The notes below the pieces were generated by a model, which worked only from the letters and a program-made list of their open reading frames with translations, did no database searches and had not been told where the DNA came from. Of a stretch of DNA of 50,104 bases, positions 1-9,021 are shown piece after piece (the stretch's first letter is position 1; every line of letters begins with the position of its first letter). The translations under genes were made by a program, and so were the position numbers. The stretch covers positions 1-50,104 of the forward strand of contig CANPTH010000031.1 of the NCBI GenBank assembly GCA_947576945.1, read 5' to 3'. This DNA is from an uncultured Lachnospiraceae bacterium. GTDB taxonomy: Bacteria; Bacillota; Clostridia; Lachnospirales; Lachnospiraceae.

Positions 1-74
1 TGGATGAGCTTGAGATATGATTTTCCACATAAACTTTGAATACGCTATACTAGTGTCTACGTTCCACTCCGGTC

Positions 75-109
75 GGCGCTTAGCAAACGTCCCCCGGACG
101 TTTAGCGCC
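75..109. repeat. Imperfect hairpin in intergenic region
   Basis: Outer arms GGCGCT/AGCGCC and inner arms AAACGTCC/GGACGTTT form a long stem with a TAGC bulge and a CCC loop. It is followed at once by CCCTTCGGCGAGGGGC, whose last 14 bases recur inside the multi-stem element near 18157. This suggests that the 1-200 region is built from dispersed non-coding repeats. No gene is supported in 1-329. Confidence 0.6.
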
Positions 110-154
110 CTTCGGCGAGGGGCTGGATTCCTGAAACCGTAAAGTTATCGGCCG

Positions 155-200
155 GATGCCCTGCAGCGAAGTGCAGGGCACCGTCAACAGTGACAATCAC
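155..200. repeat. Dispersed GCCCTGCA hairpin repeat, copy 1
   Basis: The hairpin GCCCTGCA/TGCAGGGC (158-165 with 172-179) is followed by ACCGTCAACAGTGACAATC. A near-identical unit occurs at 38813-38866, where the loop differs but the stem and the flank are kept. This is what a REP-like intergenic element looks like. Confidence 0.75.
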
Positions 201-270
201 TACTATAGCATCACTCTGCCGGCAGTGGCAGTCTTGAATTTTTACCATTTTTGTGTTATTATAATAATGG

Positions 271-307
271 AAAAAGGCTGGGACAGCGTTTGCTGTATCA
301 GCCTTTT
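271..307 (-). terminator. Rho-independent terminator of the uronate operon
   Basis: On the minus strand, AAAAGGCTG pairs with CAGCCTTTT, with an inner ACAGC/GCTGT stem, and the 3' arm ends in a T run. It lies 23 bases beyond the stop codon of the GH88 gene and closes the kduI-kduD-GH88 operon. Confidence 0.75.
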
Positions 308-329
308 AACGATAATAATGTTTTGCTTC

Positions 330-1535
330 CTACCAATACAAAATCCATTCCTTATGCAGTCTCGTCATTGCTTCCATATAGTAATAATCTCCCCACGAGT
401 TGCACTCATCCACGCCGCAGTGATTACAGCCATTGTACGGTGAGTGATTCGAGTAAGTGCTGTGCAGAACAAGACCATTGGATGCTTCCGGCTCCTTCAC
501 TGCATAGAAATCATACAGGGATTTCATCATCTGCCGCGCATATTTCTCATAAACAGCGGCTTCCTTCTCTTCCATGGACTTGCTCATTTCCAGAATCCCG
601 CAGGCCGCGATCGATGCCGATGAAGAATCCCGGGGCTGTTCTTCCCCATCCGTAAACTCCAGATCCCAGAAAGGCACCATGTCTGCCGGAAGATGCTCCA
701 GAAAATACTGTGTCACATGCCGGAACACTTCGATATATTCCTCCCGTTTCGTATATTTATAAGCCAGTGCACATCCATAGATGCCCCATGCCTGTCCTCT
801 GGCCCAGGCGGAACCGTCACGGTATCCCTGCCAGGTCGCTCCATGATCCGGCGCTCCCGTCTTCCTATCGAAGAAAAAAGTATGCCAGGTAGAATAATCC
901 TCACGGATCACATTCCGGATTGCCGTGTGTATGTGTTTCTCTGCGATCTGCCGGTATTTGTCGTCTCCCGTCTCCTCAGATGCCCAGTATAACAGCGGCA
1001 GATTCAAAAGACAGTCTATGATCAGCCGATAGTTCTCCGGTGCATCCATCGGTCCCCAGGCCTGAATGAACTCTCCCACCGGATGATACCTGGTAATCAA
1101 CTGGTCTGCCGCCAGAATTGCCGCTCTCCTCGCATCCGCATTGCCCGTCAGCTTATAAGCCGCAACGCAGGAAGGAGAGTATAGGAATCCCATATCATGA
1201 TGATCCACATCTATCTTCTTCAAAATCCTGTTTAAGAAACTGGCAGCCTGAATCTCCCCTGCCCTTTTCAATATTTCCGAATTCCTGGATATCGCCTGAT
1301 CCCGCTCCTCTTTCTCCTTCGCATACTCATAGGCCAGCCAGATCTCTCCGGTCCAGAATCCCGTCGTCCATTCCCGATTTTCAATCGGCTGATAGAAGCC
1401 GTTCTCACTGTACGCATTCTGAAACTTATACGTGAATTCCGGCAGATTACGCACTACCTGTTCCATCGAAAACCAAAGCGCTTGTTCCACCTCTTCATCC
1501 GATATGACAGGCATGTCCTTATACAATATTTCCAC
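330..1535 (-). CDS. Glycoside hydrolase family 88 unsaturated uronyl hydrolase
   Basis: Likely hydrolyses the 4,5-unsaturated uronic acid from the non-reducing end of oligosaccharides made by polysaccharide lyases (pectin, rhamnogalacturonan or glycosaminoglycan); the released sugar becomes the substrate of KduI. GH88/GH105 features include the early WTTGFWTGEIWLAYE segment, DHHDMGFLYSPS, and the paired DHGATWQGYRDGSAWARGQ region typical of the (alpha/alpha)6 barrel. No signal peptide is visible, so it should be cytoplasmic and act on imported oligosaccharides. The frame is open to a TTG at 1565, which has no ribosome binding site. GTG at 1535 has AAAGGGG seven bases upstream; ATG at 1514 is the alternative. 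It is the last gene of the kduI-kduD operon and is followed by a terminator. Confidence 0.9.
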   Translation of the reverse strand: MEILYKDMPVISDEEVEQALWFSMEQVVRNLPEFTYKFQNAYSENGFYQPIENREWTTGFWTGEIWLAYEYAKEKEERDQAISRNSEILKRAGEIQAASFLNRILKKIDVDHHDMGFLYSPSCVAAYKLTGNADARRAAILAADQLITRYHPVGEFIQAWGPMDAPENYRLIIDCLLNLPLLYWASEETGDDKYRQIAEKHIHTAIRNVIREDYSTWHTFFFDRKTGAPDHGATWQGYRDGSAWARGQAWGIYGCALAYKYTKREEYIEVFRHVTQYFLEHLPADMVPFWDLEFTDGEEQPRDSSSASIAACGILEMSKSMEEKEAAVYEKYARQMMKSLYDFYAVKEPEASNGLVLHSTYSNHSPYNGCNHCGVDECNSWGDYYYMEAMTRLHKEWILYW

Positions 1536-1657
1536 CCTGTATCCCCTTTCATAAGCCTTTTCCAAAATTTATACTTAAGTCTTTTCTTACATCTGTTCCT
1601 ATCGTTATCTATCCCGTTTGCCGCGGTGCGATTATGTAAGACACCCCTGATAAGAAC

Positions 1658-2464
1658 CTATTGCGGCTGCCTGCCAATGTAAGCCAGAATCCCGCCATCC
1701 ACATATAATACATGACCGTTCACGAAATCGGACGCCTCAGATGCCAGAAATACTGCCGGACCCTGCAGGTCTGCCGTCTCGCCCCAGCGCGCCGCCGGTG
1801 TCTTAGCGATAATGAACTGGTCGAAAGGATGTCTCGAACCGTCCGGCTGGATCTCACGAAGAGGCGCCGTCTGCGGCGTCGCAATATAACCCGGCCCAAT
1901 GCCGTTACACTGAATATTATACTCACCGTATTCGGATGCAATATTTCTCGTCAGCATCTTCAGGCCACCCTTGGCTGCCGCATAGGCAGAAACCGTCTCC
2001 CGCCCCAATTCGCTCATCATGGAACAGATATTGATAATCTTACCATGGCCCTTCCTGATCATGCCCGGGATGACCGCCTTCGATACGATAAACGGCGCGT
2101 TGAGGTCCACGTCAATCACCTGACGGAACTGCTCCGCCGTCATGTCACACATGGGAATCCGTTTGATGATACCTGCATTGTTCACCAGGATATCGATCAC
2201 CCCTACTTCCTTTTCGACTCTCGCAACCAGCGCCTGTACCTGTTCCTCATCTGTCACGTCACACACATACCCATGGGCCCTGATGCCTTTTTCCTCATAA
2301 GCCGCCAGTCCCTGATCTACCAGTTCCTGATTGATGTCATTAAAAACAATCGTCGCACCGGCCTCCGCATAAGCCGTCGCAATCGCAAACCCTATTCCAT
2401 AAGATGCTCCCGTGATCAATGCAATCCTGCTGTCCAGAGAAAACTTCTTCATAAAATCACTCAT
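1658..2464 (-). CDS. kduD: 2-dehydro-3-deoxy-D-gluconate 5-dehydrogenase (SDR)
   Basis: Reduces 2,5-diketo-3-deoxygluconate to 2-keto-3-deoxygluconate with NAD(P)H, the step after KduI in uronate breakdown. At 268 residues it is a classical short-chain dehydrogenase: nucleotide-binding TGASYGIG at 18-25, NNAG at 95-98, catalytic Ser148, Tyr161 and Lys165 (YAAAK), and a C-terminal GPGYIATPQT loop typical of the KduD/gluconate 5-dehydrogenase group. ATG 2464 is chosen because AAGGAAGAAGGAAGA stands directly before it; the frame stays open 25 codons upstream but without a ribosome site. It lies 71 bases after kduI. Assignment to KduD rather than gluconate 5-dehydrogenase rests on this neighbourhood. 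Confidence 0.9.
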   Translation of the reverse strand: MSDFMKKFSLDSRIALITGASYGIGFAIATAYAEAGATIVFNDINQELVDQGLAAYEEKGIRAHGYVCDVTDEEQVQALVARVEKEVGVIDILVNNAGIIKRIPMCDMTAEQFRQVIDVDLNAPFIVSKAVIPGMIRKGHGKIINICSMMSELGRETVSAYAAAKGGLKMLTRNIASEYGEYNIQCNGIGPGYIATPQTAPLREIQPDGSRHPFDQFIIAKTPAARWGETADLQGPAVFLASEASDFVNGHVLYVDGGILAYIGRQPQ

Positions 2465-2535
2465 TCTTCCTTCTTCCTTTCTGCCTGCGTCATCCTTACC
2501 GCCCCAGGCCGCTCCATTCCCCTGCCTGCAGCAGA

Positions 2536-3396
2536 TCACATCAGATCCTTCATTGCCACATCATCCATATCGCCAAACGCCTGATTCTCGCCCGCCATTC
2601 CCCAGATGAAAGTGTACGCCTGGGAACCGCATCCCGCATGAATCGACCAGCTGGGAGAGATGACGGCCTCCTCATTTCTCATCACGATATGTCTTGTCTC
2701 CTGCGGTTCGCCCATGTAGTGCATCACGATTGCGTCCTTTGGCATCTCAAAATACAGGTAAACCTCCATCCGCCTGTCATGAGTATGGCAGGGCATCGTA
2801 TTCCACACACTACCCGGCAGCAGCTTCGTCATGCCCATCACCAGCTGACAGCTCTCCACCTGTCCGGGAAGAATATATTTGCAGATAACTCTGTGATTAG
2901 CCTCTTCCAAAGACCCTAACTCAACCCTATTCTCTTCCTTAACGATTACCACACCGTCCTCCGGCGTTCCTTCCGGTTTGATCAGCACCGTAGGATACGT
3001 TTTGTGCGCCGGAACGCTATTGAGATAGAATCTGGCCGGATCCTTCGCATCCACACTGTCGAATGTAATATCCTGCGCCCCCATGCCGATATACATGGCT
3101 TCCTTATAACCTACTGCATATTCTTTTCCATCAATTATGATCTTACCGTCACCACCGATATTGATGACTCCCATCTCTCTTCTCTGCAGGAAATAATCCG
3201 CCCGCAATTCATTTCCTGCCGCAAGCTTCAATGCCTTCGTCGGCACCGCCGCTCCCGTGATTATCCTGTCGATATGGCTGTATACCAGTTTGATCTCTCC
3301 CGGCATAAACAGGTTCTGAATCAGAAATTCCTCTCTCAGTCTCTCAGTTGTGTAATGCTTCACATCCCTCGGTGAAGACGCTGTTCTCAGTTCCAT
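2536..3396 (-). CDS. kduI: 5-keto-4-deoxyuronate isomerase
   Basis: Converts 5-keto-4-deoxyuronate, the open-chain product of unsaturated uronyl hydrolases, to 2,5-diketo-3-deoxygluconate. The 286 residues match the family's usual length of about 280. The cupin zinc site is visible: HTHDRRME gives the His-X-His-X4-Glu ligands and a later SIHAGCG supplies the fourth His. ATG 3396 is preceded by GGAGGGTATT. The leader is one of the dispersed CGGAATGGAGG elements. First gene of the operon kduI-kduD-GH88, divergent from an AraC regulator that probably controls it. The kinase and aldolase for KDG are not in the window. Confidence 0.95.
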   Translation of the reverse strand: MELRTASSPRDVKHYTTERLREEFLIQNLFMPGEIKLVYSHIDRIITGAAVPTKALKLAAGNELRADYFLQRREMGVINIGGDGKIIIDGKEYAVGYKEAMYIGMGAQDITFDSVDAKDPARFYLNSVPAHKTYPTVLIKPEGTPEDGVVIVKEENRVELGSLEEANHRVICKYILPGQVESCQLVMGMTKLLPGSVWNTMPCHTHDRRMEVYLYFEMPKDAIVMHYMGEPQETRHIVMRNEEAVISPSWSIHAGCGSQAYTFIWGMAGENQAFGDMDDVAMKDLM

Positions 3397-3527
3397 AATA
3401 CCCTCCATTCCGAAACGCCGTGCGTTTTCTTCTCTTATATAATTCCCCATGCAGACCTGGCTGCTCTGTTGTGATTTCATTATATATTAAAAAATTACCG
3501 TTTTCTTTTCAAATCTCTCCACAAATA

Positions 3528-3556
3528 TTGCAAATACTGAACACTCACCCTATAAT
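3528..3556 (+). promoter_or_regulatory. Sigma-70-type promoter of the AraC gene
   Basis: TTGCAA at 3528-3533 and a perfect TATAAT at 3551-3556 are separated by 17 bases, 40 bases upstream of the AraC start codon. The same 200-base intergenic region must also hold the kduI promoter, for which I see only weak AT-rich candidates. Confidence 0.75.
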
Positions 3557-3595
3557 AAAAGGAACTGAACCGTATACAGGAAAGGATCACCGCGC

Positions 3596-4453
3596 ATGAA
3601 AGAATTTTCCTCCTGTCAGCAGGCCATTGAAAACTGTGCCTCCACCCAGACCTTCGCCATCGCTCATTTATATAAAGAAGAAAAAACCATGGACATGCAT
3701 ATCCATGATTGCTACGAAATCTACTATTCTATCTCCGGCGGCAGACAGTTTCTGATCGACAACCGATTCTACTCCATTGAACCTGGCGACCTCTTCATTA
3801 TCAACCAATATGAAAGCCACAAGATCACGCAGGTAGACAAGGCTGTCCATGAGCGCATTGTCCTGTCCATCCATCCGGAATATACCAAACAACTTTCCTC
3901 CCCTGAAACGAATCTGAATGCCTGCTTTGCGAACCGCCCCGGTAACTTCTGCCACAAGCTTTCGCTGAACAAGGAACAGCAGAACCGTTTTCTCTACTAC
4001 ATCAACAAAATCACGGGAGCCGAAGGCTATGGGCATGACATTCTGGAGCAAACTGCCTTCATGGAGCTTCTGGTCCTGGTGGGCCGTCTCACGCTGTTAA
4101 ACCAGCCGTCCTCCATCGTCAATCCCATAGGATACAATCATCAGGTAGACGATATTCTGAAATACATCAACCAGAATATCACCGCCCCGCTGACCATAGG
4201 CCAGCTTGCCGGTGAATTCTACATAAGCGAATCCTATATCTGCCGCATCTTCAAAGCTGCCACCGGCACCACCGTAGGTAAATATATTACCGCAAGACGG
4301 ATCAGCATTGCCAAAGCTCTCCTGAGTGACGGCACAGGTGTGATGGAAACTTTTGAAAGAAGCGGATTTACCGATTACAGTAACTTCTTTAAATCATTTA
4401 CCAAAGCGGTCGGTATTTCTCCAAAAAAATACGCCCAGTGCAGTGTCAGCTGA
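3596..4453 (+). CDS. AraC-family transcriptional regulator (uronate operon)
   Basis: Likely activator of the divergent kduI operon. The N-terminal half is a cupin-like sensor (MDMHIHDCYEIYYSISGG, then FLIDNRFYSIEPGDLFIIN), the usual effector domain of sugar-responsive AraC proteins. The C-terminal ~100 residues carry two helix-turn-helix units: LTIGQLAGEFYISESYICRI and the family signature around GFTDYSNFFKSFTKAVGISP. ATG 3596 follows GGAAAGGATC. The stop codon lies inside a perfect 20-base palindrome (4440-4459). Ligand is inferred from context only: an intermediate such as KDG or an unsaturated uronide. Confidence 0.9.
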   Translation: MKEFSSCQQAIENCASTQTFAIAHLYKEEKTMDMHIHDCYEIYYSISGGRQFLIDNRFYSIEPGDLFIINQYESHKITQVDKAVHERIVLSIHPEYTKQLSSPETNLNACFANRPGNFCHKLSLNKEQQNRFLYYINKITGAEGYGHDILEQTAFMELLVLVGRLTLLNQPSSIVNPIGYNHQVDDILKYINQNITAPLTIGQLAGEFYISESYICRIFKAATGTTVGKYITARRISIAKALLSDGTGVMETFERSGFTDYSNFFKSFTKAVGISPKKYAQCSVS

Positions 4454-4459
4454 CACTGC
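4440..4459. repeat. Perfect 20-base palindrome over the araC stop codon
   Basis: GCAGTGTCAGCTGACACTGC is fully self-complementary and spans the AraC stop between two convergent genes. There is no T run on either side, so a terminator role is uncertain. A chance palindrome or protein site is possible. Confidence 0.5.
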
Positions 4460-4492
4460 GCCGGACGCGCTATAATGGAAGATCGCCGAATA

Positions 4493-6031
4493 TCAGAATC
4501 TCTTGATCTTCTTCGTCGTATTCTTCTCAAACTCGACGTCACGCACCTTCAATTTGAAAACTCTCTTGTAGAGCGGTGCGGTCTTATTATAGTCGTCGAT
4601 GACAGACTGCAGCTGTGCCTGCAGATCCTTGATCTTCTTCTTGGACGCATATTCGTAATCCGGGAAGATCTCCGCCTCGATCACGCCTTCGCTGTCACGC
4701 ACCAGCACTTCCTGTACCAGCCGGTGGGCGCCGATCCTGTTCTCAATCTCTTCCGGCGACACATTCTCGCCGTTTGGCGTAATGATCAGGTTCTTCTTGC
4801 GTCCGGTCAGGAACAGGAAACCGTCCTCGTCTATGTAACCCAGATCTCCCGTCTTCAGCCAGCCGTCCTCTAACGTCTGCGCCGTCTCCTCCGGCATCTG
4901 GTAATAGCCCTGCATCACGCTGGTGCCCTTGACCCAGATCTCCTCGTCCACGATCTTCACTTCGCAGTTGGGCAGGCATCTGCCGACAGAACCGGCCTTA
5001 AACGCGCTGTTGGAGTTGGCGCTGATGACCGGCGCGCACTCCGTCATGCCATACCCCTGCAGGATCTTGATCCCATACTTTTTAAACAGATCGATATAAG
5101 CCGGATTCAGGTAGGCGCCGCCGCTGCAGATGGTATGGAACTGCCTGCCAAACACCTTGATCTTCACTAAGGGGGCGGGGATCAAAGACGCTTCCTCCAG
5201 CTTCTTTGCTAACGTCTCCACCATCAACGGCACCATCAGGATCATATTCGGCTCAAAAAGTTTGATATTCTTAGCCACCCGCAGCAGCGAATCGTTGATG
5301 CAGATGACCGCTCCCACGGAGGTGCCTTTCAGGATATCCATGCTCAGACAGTAAGCGTGATGGATGGGCAGTACGCTCATCAGCACCGTTCCCGGCTCAT
5401 AGCCCATATCCAGCGCCGTCGCATTCTCCGCCAGATTCCTGTGCGTAAGCATGACGCCCTTGCTTTTGCCTGTAGTTCCCGAAGTAAACATAATCATCGC
5501 CAGGTCTTCCGGCTGCGGCTCGAAGTCCGGCCGCTGCAACGCTTCTGCGATCAGGTTCCACATGGAAAGGGCGCCTGGCACCTCCGTTTCCTCTTCCATC
5601 GCAATCAGGTGCTGCAGCTTAGGACATTTCTCTGCCGCCATAAGCGCCACATTTTCCTTTGACGCATCATAGAGAAAAGTGGTCGCATCCGCCCTGTCGA
5701 TCAGCTCACACAAATCTTCTGCCGGCAGATTGGCATCCAGGGGTACCGCCACGCTGCCACCGTTCACAATCCCGTAATACCCCGCAATCCAGGAGTAAGA
5801 AGTAGCTCCCACAAGAGCAATATGCTTCCCCTGCTCTCCCAGCTTATTCAGCGCAGCCGAGAAATGCTCGCTGTCCTGCCGCAGCTGCGTGTACGTCTTT
5901 GCAGCTACCTTTGTTTCCTTTTTACCGCCGTCTCCGGCTTCTTTTACCTTATACCGGATGGCATCCAGCGTGCCATATGCTTCCTGTGCTTTTACAAGCA
6001 GCTCATAGATCGTACTGCGCAATTCGTTCAT
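4493..6031 (-). CDS. AMP-forming acyl-CoA/acyl-ACP ligase
   Basis: Member of the adenylate-forming superfamily: activates a carboxylic acid as acyl-AMP and passes it to a thiol, here most likely the carrier protein encoded next to it. Visible core motifs are the P-loop-like MFTSGTTGKSKGVMLTHRN (about 181-199), QGYGMTECAPVI (about 315), KTGDLGYIDEDGF and the hinge GRKKNLI followed by NGENVSPEEIE with the C-terminal lysine near the end. The 512 residues fit a stand-alone ligase without fused carrier or condensation domains. It is the last gene of the SCP2-hydrolase-condensation-ACP-ligase cluster. The acyl substrate cannot be read from the sequence. Confidence 0.88.
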   Translation of the reverse strand: MNELRSTIYELLVKAQEAYGTLDAIRYKVKEAGDGGKKETKVAAKTYTQLRQDSEHFSAALNKLGEQGKHIALVGATSYSWIAGYYGIVNGGSVAVPLDANLPAEDLCELIDRADATTFLYDASKENVALMAAEKCPKLQHLIAMEEETEVPGALSMWNLIAEALQRPDFEPQPEDLAMIMFTSGTTGKSKGVMLTHRNLAENATALDMGYEPGTVLMSVLPIHHAYCLSMDILKGTSVGAVICINDSLLRVAKNIKLFEPNMILMVPLMVETLAKKLEEASLIPAPLVKIKVFGRQFHTICSGGAYLNPAYIDLFKKYGIKILQGYGMTECAPVISANSNSAFKAGSVGRCLPNCEVKIVDEEIWVKGTSVMQGYYQMPEETAQTLEDGWLKTGDLGYIDEDGFLFLTGRKKNLIITPNGENVSPEEIENRIGAHRLVQEVLVRDSEGVIEAEIFPDYEYASKKKIKDLQAQLQSVIDDYNKTAPLYKRVFKLKVRDVEFEKNTTKKIKRF

Positions 6032-6131
6032 AGCTTTTCCCTCTTCCTTCCCTCTGCGTGCCCTGCACGCCTGTCAACGCCGGCCATATGAAATGCCTGC
6101 GAACGTCTGCAGATCCTCTGATGACGGTTCC

Positions 6132-6356
6132 TTACGCCAGCTTCTCCAGATAATCCACCGCTTCCTGCACGGTGCGGATATCCACCACCTGCTCCTGATC
6201 GATCTCGACATCCATCACGTCCTCGATCTCGCCAAGCATGCTCATAAAGTCAAAAGAAGTAAATCCCAGGTCTTCGATAAAACGTGACTCCGGCTTGATA
6301 TCTTCCTTCTTCACTTCCACATAATTTACAATGATATCCTTCAACTGTTCTAACAT
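6132..6356 (-). CDS. Acyl carrier protein, variant TSF attachment site
   Basis: A 74-residue acidic four-helix carrier protein. The phosphopantetheine attachment site reads GFTSFDFMSML instead of the usual GxDSLxxxEL; Ser34 is the probable modified residue. The acidic recognition helix (EIEDVMDVEIDQEQVVDI) is typical. It sits between the condensation-like gene and the AMP ligase, so it probably carries the acyl group made by the ligase. ATG 6356 follows GGATGAGAGATT. This is a specialised carrier, not the housekeeping fatty-acid ACP. No phosphopantetheinyl transferase gene is present in the window. Confidence 0.9.
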   Translation of the reverse strand: MLEQLKDIIVNYVEVKKEDIKPESRFIEDLGFTSFDFMSMLGEIEDVMDVEIDQEQVVDIRTVQEAVDYLEKLA

Positions 6357-6485
6357 AATCTCTCATCCTTTCCCATGCGCTCTTTTCTGATGCGCTCTGA
6401 AACACGCTTCCAGAGCCGGGCACGAGAGGGGCTTTTGTGTATGCCACCCTCTCAACCGCGAAGCTCCTTTATCCCTTAACCCCGA

Positions 6486-7889
6486 TTACACAAGTCTGAT
6501 AACCTCTCCAATCTTCAGATCCGGATTCTCAATGCCCTTAAACATGATCTTACAGATATAATAATAGAAATACTCCAGCTGCTCCTTCGTATAAGCCTTC
6601 GTCTGGTGCTCGAAGCTGAAATCCAGCCCGTTGTCTTCCGCTCTGTGCATCACCGTCAGATACAGCCCGTCCGAATAATATCCGTTGCAGTACCGCTTTG
6701 TCTTGTAGCGGATGCCGCCTAAATCCGTCAGTCCTTTTTCCCGCAGGGTGGCCGGCTGATAGGTGAGGGACACCGTCTCATACCCCATCCCGCGCGGCAG
6801 CTTATACAGCTGGCTCCTGTAGCCAAGATACTCTCCGGGGTTGAAATTCACATACCGGAACACCTCATTCTGCTTATCCCTGATCTCGAAGATACCTTCC
6901 AGGAAGGTCTTATCCTCAGGAATGACCGTTCTGAACGGGAAACAGTGAATCCTCGTACCGCCCGACTTTTTCTCCTGTAAGGTAGCCCGGCGCGCATAAG
7001 CGATCTGCATGGACACATCGTCGCACGTGTTGATCTTCTGTAAATAGGTACGGATGCCCATCACCAGCAGACACTGCAGGGAAATATGCTGCTGTTCACA
7101 GAAAGTCATCAGTCTTCTGGTAGGCTCTTCTTCCAGATGGAAAACGTCGATAGCCGCCGCGAAGCTGTCCGATCCGGTGGGCGCTGCCCGCAGATTCGGA
7201 TTGCCAGTCGCCGCCCTGGCTTCCTCCAGCTTCTTCGGTCCCTCGATCCCGTTGTAGATCGGCTCCGACTCCTCGATCAGTTTGTGGAAATAAGCCCGGT
7301 CTCTCGCCTGCGCCCTGCTGCCTGCCTCATAGGCCAGATCCTTCTCCACCTGTTCGATATAGGAACGCATATCCGCCGGATAAGGAATCCCTTCGAAATT
7401 TGCGTTACAGTATAACTCGATCACATCCTTCATAAAACCGATCAGCGACTGTGCATCGAGAAATCTGTGGTCGCCTACAAGGAACATACCCTCAAAACCG
7501 TCCGGCGTCTTGATGATAACGACCTTGTTCATCGGCGCGTCTTCCTTGTCAAAGGGCACCCGCGTCCACGCCGTCATCTCCGCCTCCGCTTCCTCCATGG
7601 TCTTACCCGTGAAATCCACATACTCTATCTCGCGGTCTTCTTTTTCCACGATATACTGATACCATTCTTCCTCTTTCCTGTCATACACAAGCCGTGCACG
7701 CATGGACTCACAGCGTTCATACGCCTTATAGATCGCCTTGCGAAGCTCGTCAATATTCAGTTCAAACTCTATCGTCAGGCTCGTGCCCACATTCAGAACC
7801 TCTTTGCCCGGACAGTAATCCGCATAATAAAAGTGGAACTTCTGCGCTACCGTCAGCGGATATGTCTTATACCCTTTTCTAGTCTTCAT
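6486..7889 (-). CDS. Condensation-domain-like acyltransferase
   Basis: 467 residues resembling a free-standing condensation/acyltransferase domain of the chloramphenicol acetyltransferase superfamily. The HHxxxDG active-site motif appears as DHRFLDA at 140-146: the second, catalytic His and the structural Asp are kept, the first His is Asp and the Gly is Ala. Late segments such as GLDFSFEHQTKAYTKEQLEYF match the family C-terminus. ATG 7889 is chosen because GGAAGGAATTACGAT precedes it; the frame extends 19 codons further without a ribosome site. With the neighbouring carrier protein and ligase it could transfer a carrier-bound acyl group to an alcohol or amine. Acceptor unknown. Confidence 0.75.
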   Translation of the reverse strand: MKTRKGYKTYPLTVAQKFHFYYADYCPGKEVLNVGTSLTIEFELNIDELRKAIYKAYERCESMRARLVYDRKEEEWYQYIVEKEDREIEYVDFTGKTMEEAEAEMTAWTRVPFDKEDAPMNKVVIIKTPDGFEGMFLVGDHRFLDAQSLIGFMKDVIELYCNANFEGIPYPADMRSYIEQVEKDLAYEAGSRAQARDRAYFHKLIEESEPIYNGIEGPKKLEEARAATGNPNLRAAPTGSDSFAAAIDVFHLEEEPTRRLMTFCEQQHISLQCLLVMGIRTYLQKINTCDDVSMQIAYARRATLQEKKSGGTRIHCFPFRTVIPEDKTFLEGIFEIRDKQNEVFRYVNFNPGEYLGYRSQLYKLPRGMGYETVSLTYQPATLREKGLTDLGGIRYKTKRYCNGYYSDGLYLTVMHRAEDNGLDFSFEHQTKAYTKEQLEYFYYYICKIMFKGIENPDLKIGEVIRLV

Positions 7890-7951
7890 ATCGTAATTCC
7901 TTCCATACTTTCTCTTATGCCGCCGAAACGGCACAGATCCTGCCAATCCTT

Positions 7952-8911
7952 CTAAAAAATCTCCTCGGCAAACTCATCCAGCGTCTTCTCATAAAGCGCC
8001 ATCTCCTTGTAGTAGCTCTCCGCGTGGGCTGCCCCCTCGACGATCAGCTTCCGCTTCGGAGAACGGCAGTTCTCATAGATCTCATGACACATGCTGCAGG
8101 GCACGAAAGTGTCCGCAGAGCCATGTATGAAAAGGATCGGCACCTTCGCCTTCTGCACCTCATACCTGGCATTGCACTCGTCCATGCCGTAACCCGCAAG
8201 TTTTCTATTGATCAAATCCGCCCCCTGAATGGCCGGGAAGGCCGGCAGATGATACATCGTATTCAGCACATGGGTAAATACTTCTTTGGGAGAGGTAAAA
8301 CCGCAGTCGGACACGATCCCCTTCACGTTGTCCGGCAGCTCCAGGCCGCTTGTCATCAGCACCGTAGCGCCGCCCATCGAAGTACCGAAAAGCATGATCT
8401 CCACATCCTCGCCGCACTCCCGGATCATCCAGTCGATCCAGCCCTTCGCATCTTTCCTGTCCAGACAGCCGAACCCGATATATTCTCCCTCGCTCTCGCC
8501 GTGCGCCCGCGCATCCGGCATCAGTATGGCATATCCATGTTTGAGGAAATAATCGGCAATCGCCATGTGGTTGCTTAAGCCTTCGCCCGTATAACCGTGA
8601 AAACAGATCACGGCCTTGTTGATCCCCGACTCCTTCCGGTACTCTTCCAGCGCCGGAAAATAAGTGGCGTGCAGACGCAGCCCGTCAAAAGTGGTCATAT
8701 ATACGTCGCTGTGCGGCTGCTCCATCACAAACCCTTTTCTCTCCTCCATCAGCGGAAAGTACTTCTCCCAGTCCGTACCGGACATCTTCGTCGTCCGCTC
8801 CGTCTTCGCGTTTCCCCGCTTCATGGTTCTGTTGTAAAAGTATACCGTCTCACCTATCCCTGCCGCGGTCAGAATCCCTGCTGCCGCAACGATGTTTTTC
8901 AGTGCTCCCAT
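7952..8911 (-). CDS. Membrane-anchored alpha/beta hydrolase (S33-like)
   Basis: Serine hydrolase of the alpha/beta fold. The nucleophile elbow is GTSMGG, the acid is in GSADTFVPC and the histidine in GAAHAES. FHGYTG provides the oxyanion region. The first ~25 residues (IVAAAGILTAAGIGETVYF) form one hydrophobic segment followed by basic residues, suggesting a membrane anchor with the catalytic domain outside or at the membrane face. It lies between the SCP2-like gene and the condensation-like gene and probably belongs to the same operon. It may release or trim the acyl product. The ribosome site (GAAGATGATATAACG) is weak. Confidence 0.85.
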   Translation of the reverse strand: MGALKNIVAAAGILTAAGIGETVYFYNRTMKRGNAKTERTTKMSGTDWEKYFPLMEERKGFVMEQPHSDVYMTTFDGLRLHATYFPALEEYRKESGINKAVICFHGYTGEGLSNHMAIADYFLKHGYAILMPDARAHGESEGEYIGFGCLDRKDAKGWIDWMIRECGEDVEIMLFGTSMGGATVLMTSGLELPDNVKGIVSDCGFTSPKEVFTHVLNTMYHLPAFPAIQGADLINRKLAGYGMDECNARYEVQKAKVPILFIHGSADTFVPCSMCHEIYENCRSPKRKLIVEGAAHAESYYKEMALYEKTLDEFAEEIF

Positions 8912-9021
8912 CGTTATATCATCTTCTTTCTTTATGGTTTTATGCTCTTAAATGTTTTTGCTTTTTACTTTCTGCTCTTAGCGCTTTGCTTTTTGCTTTA
9001 CGCTCTTAAATACTTTTGCTC

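Noticed and set aside
156..443. 95-residue protein on the + strand
   Set aside because: Starts inside the GCCCTGCA repeat and runs antisense into the GH88 gene.
1712..2584. 290-codon open frame on the + strand
   Set aside because: Antisense to kduD, which has complete SDR motifs.
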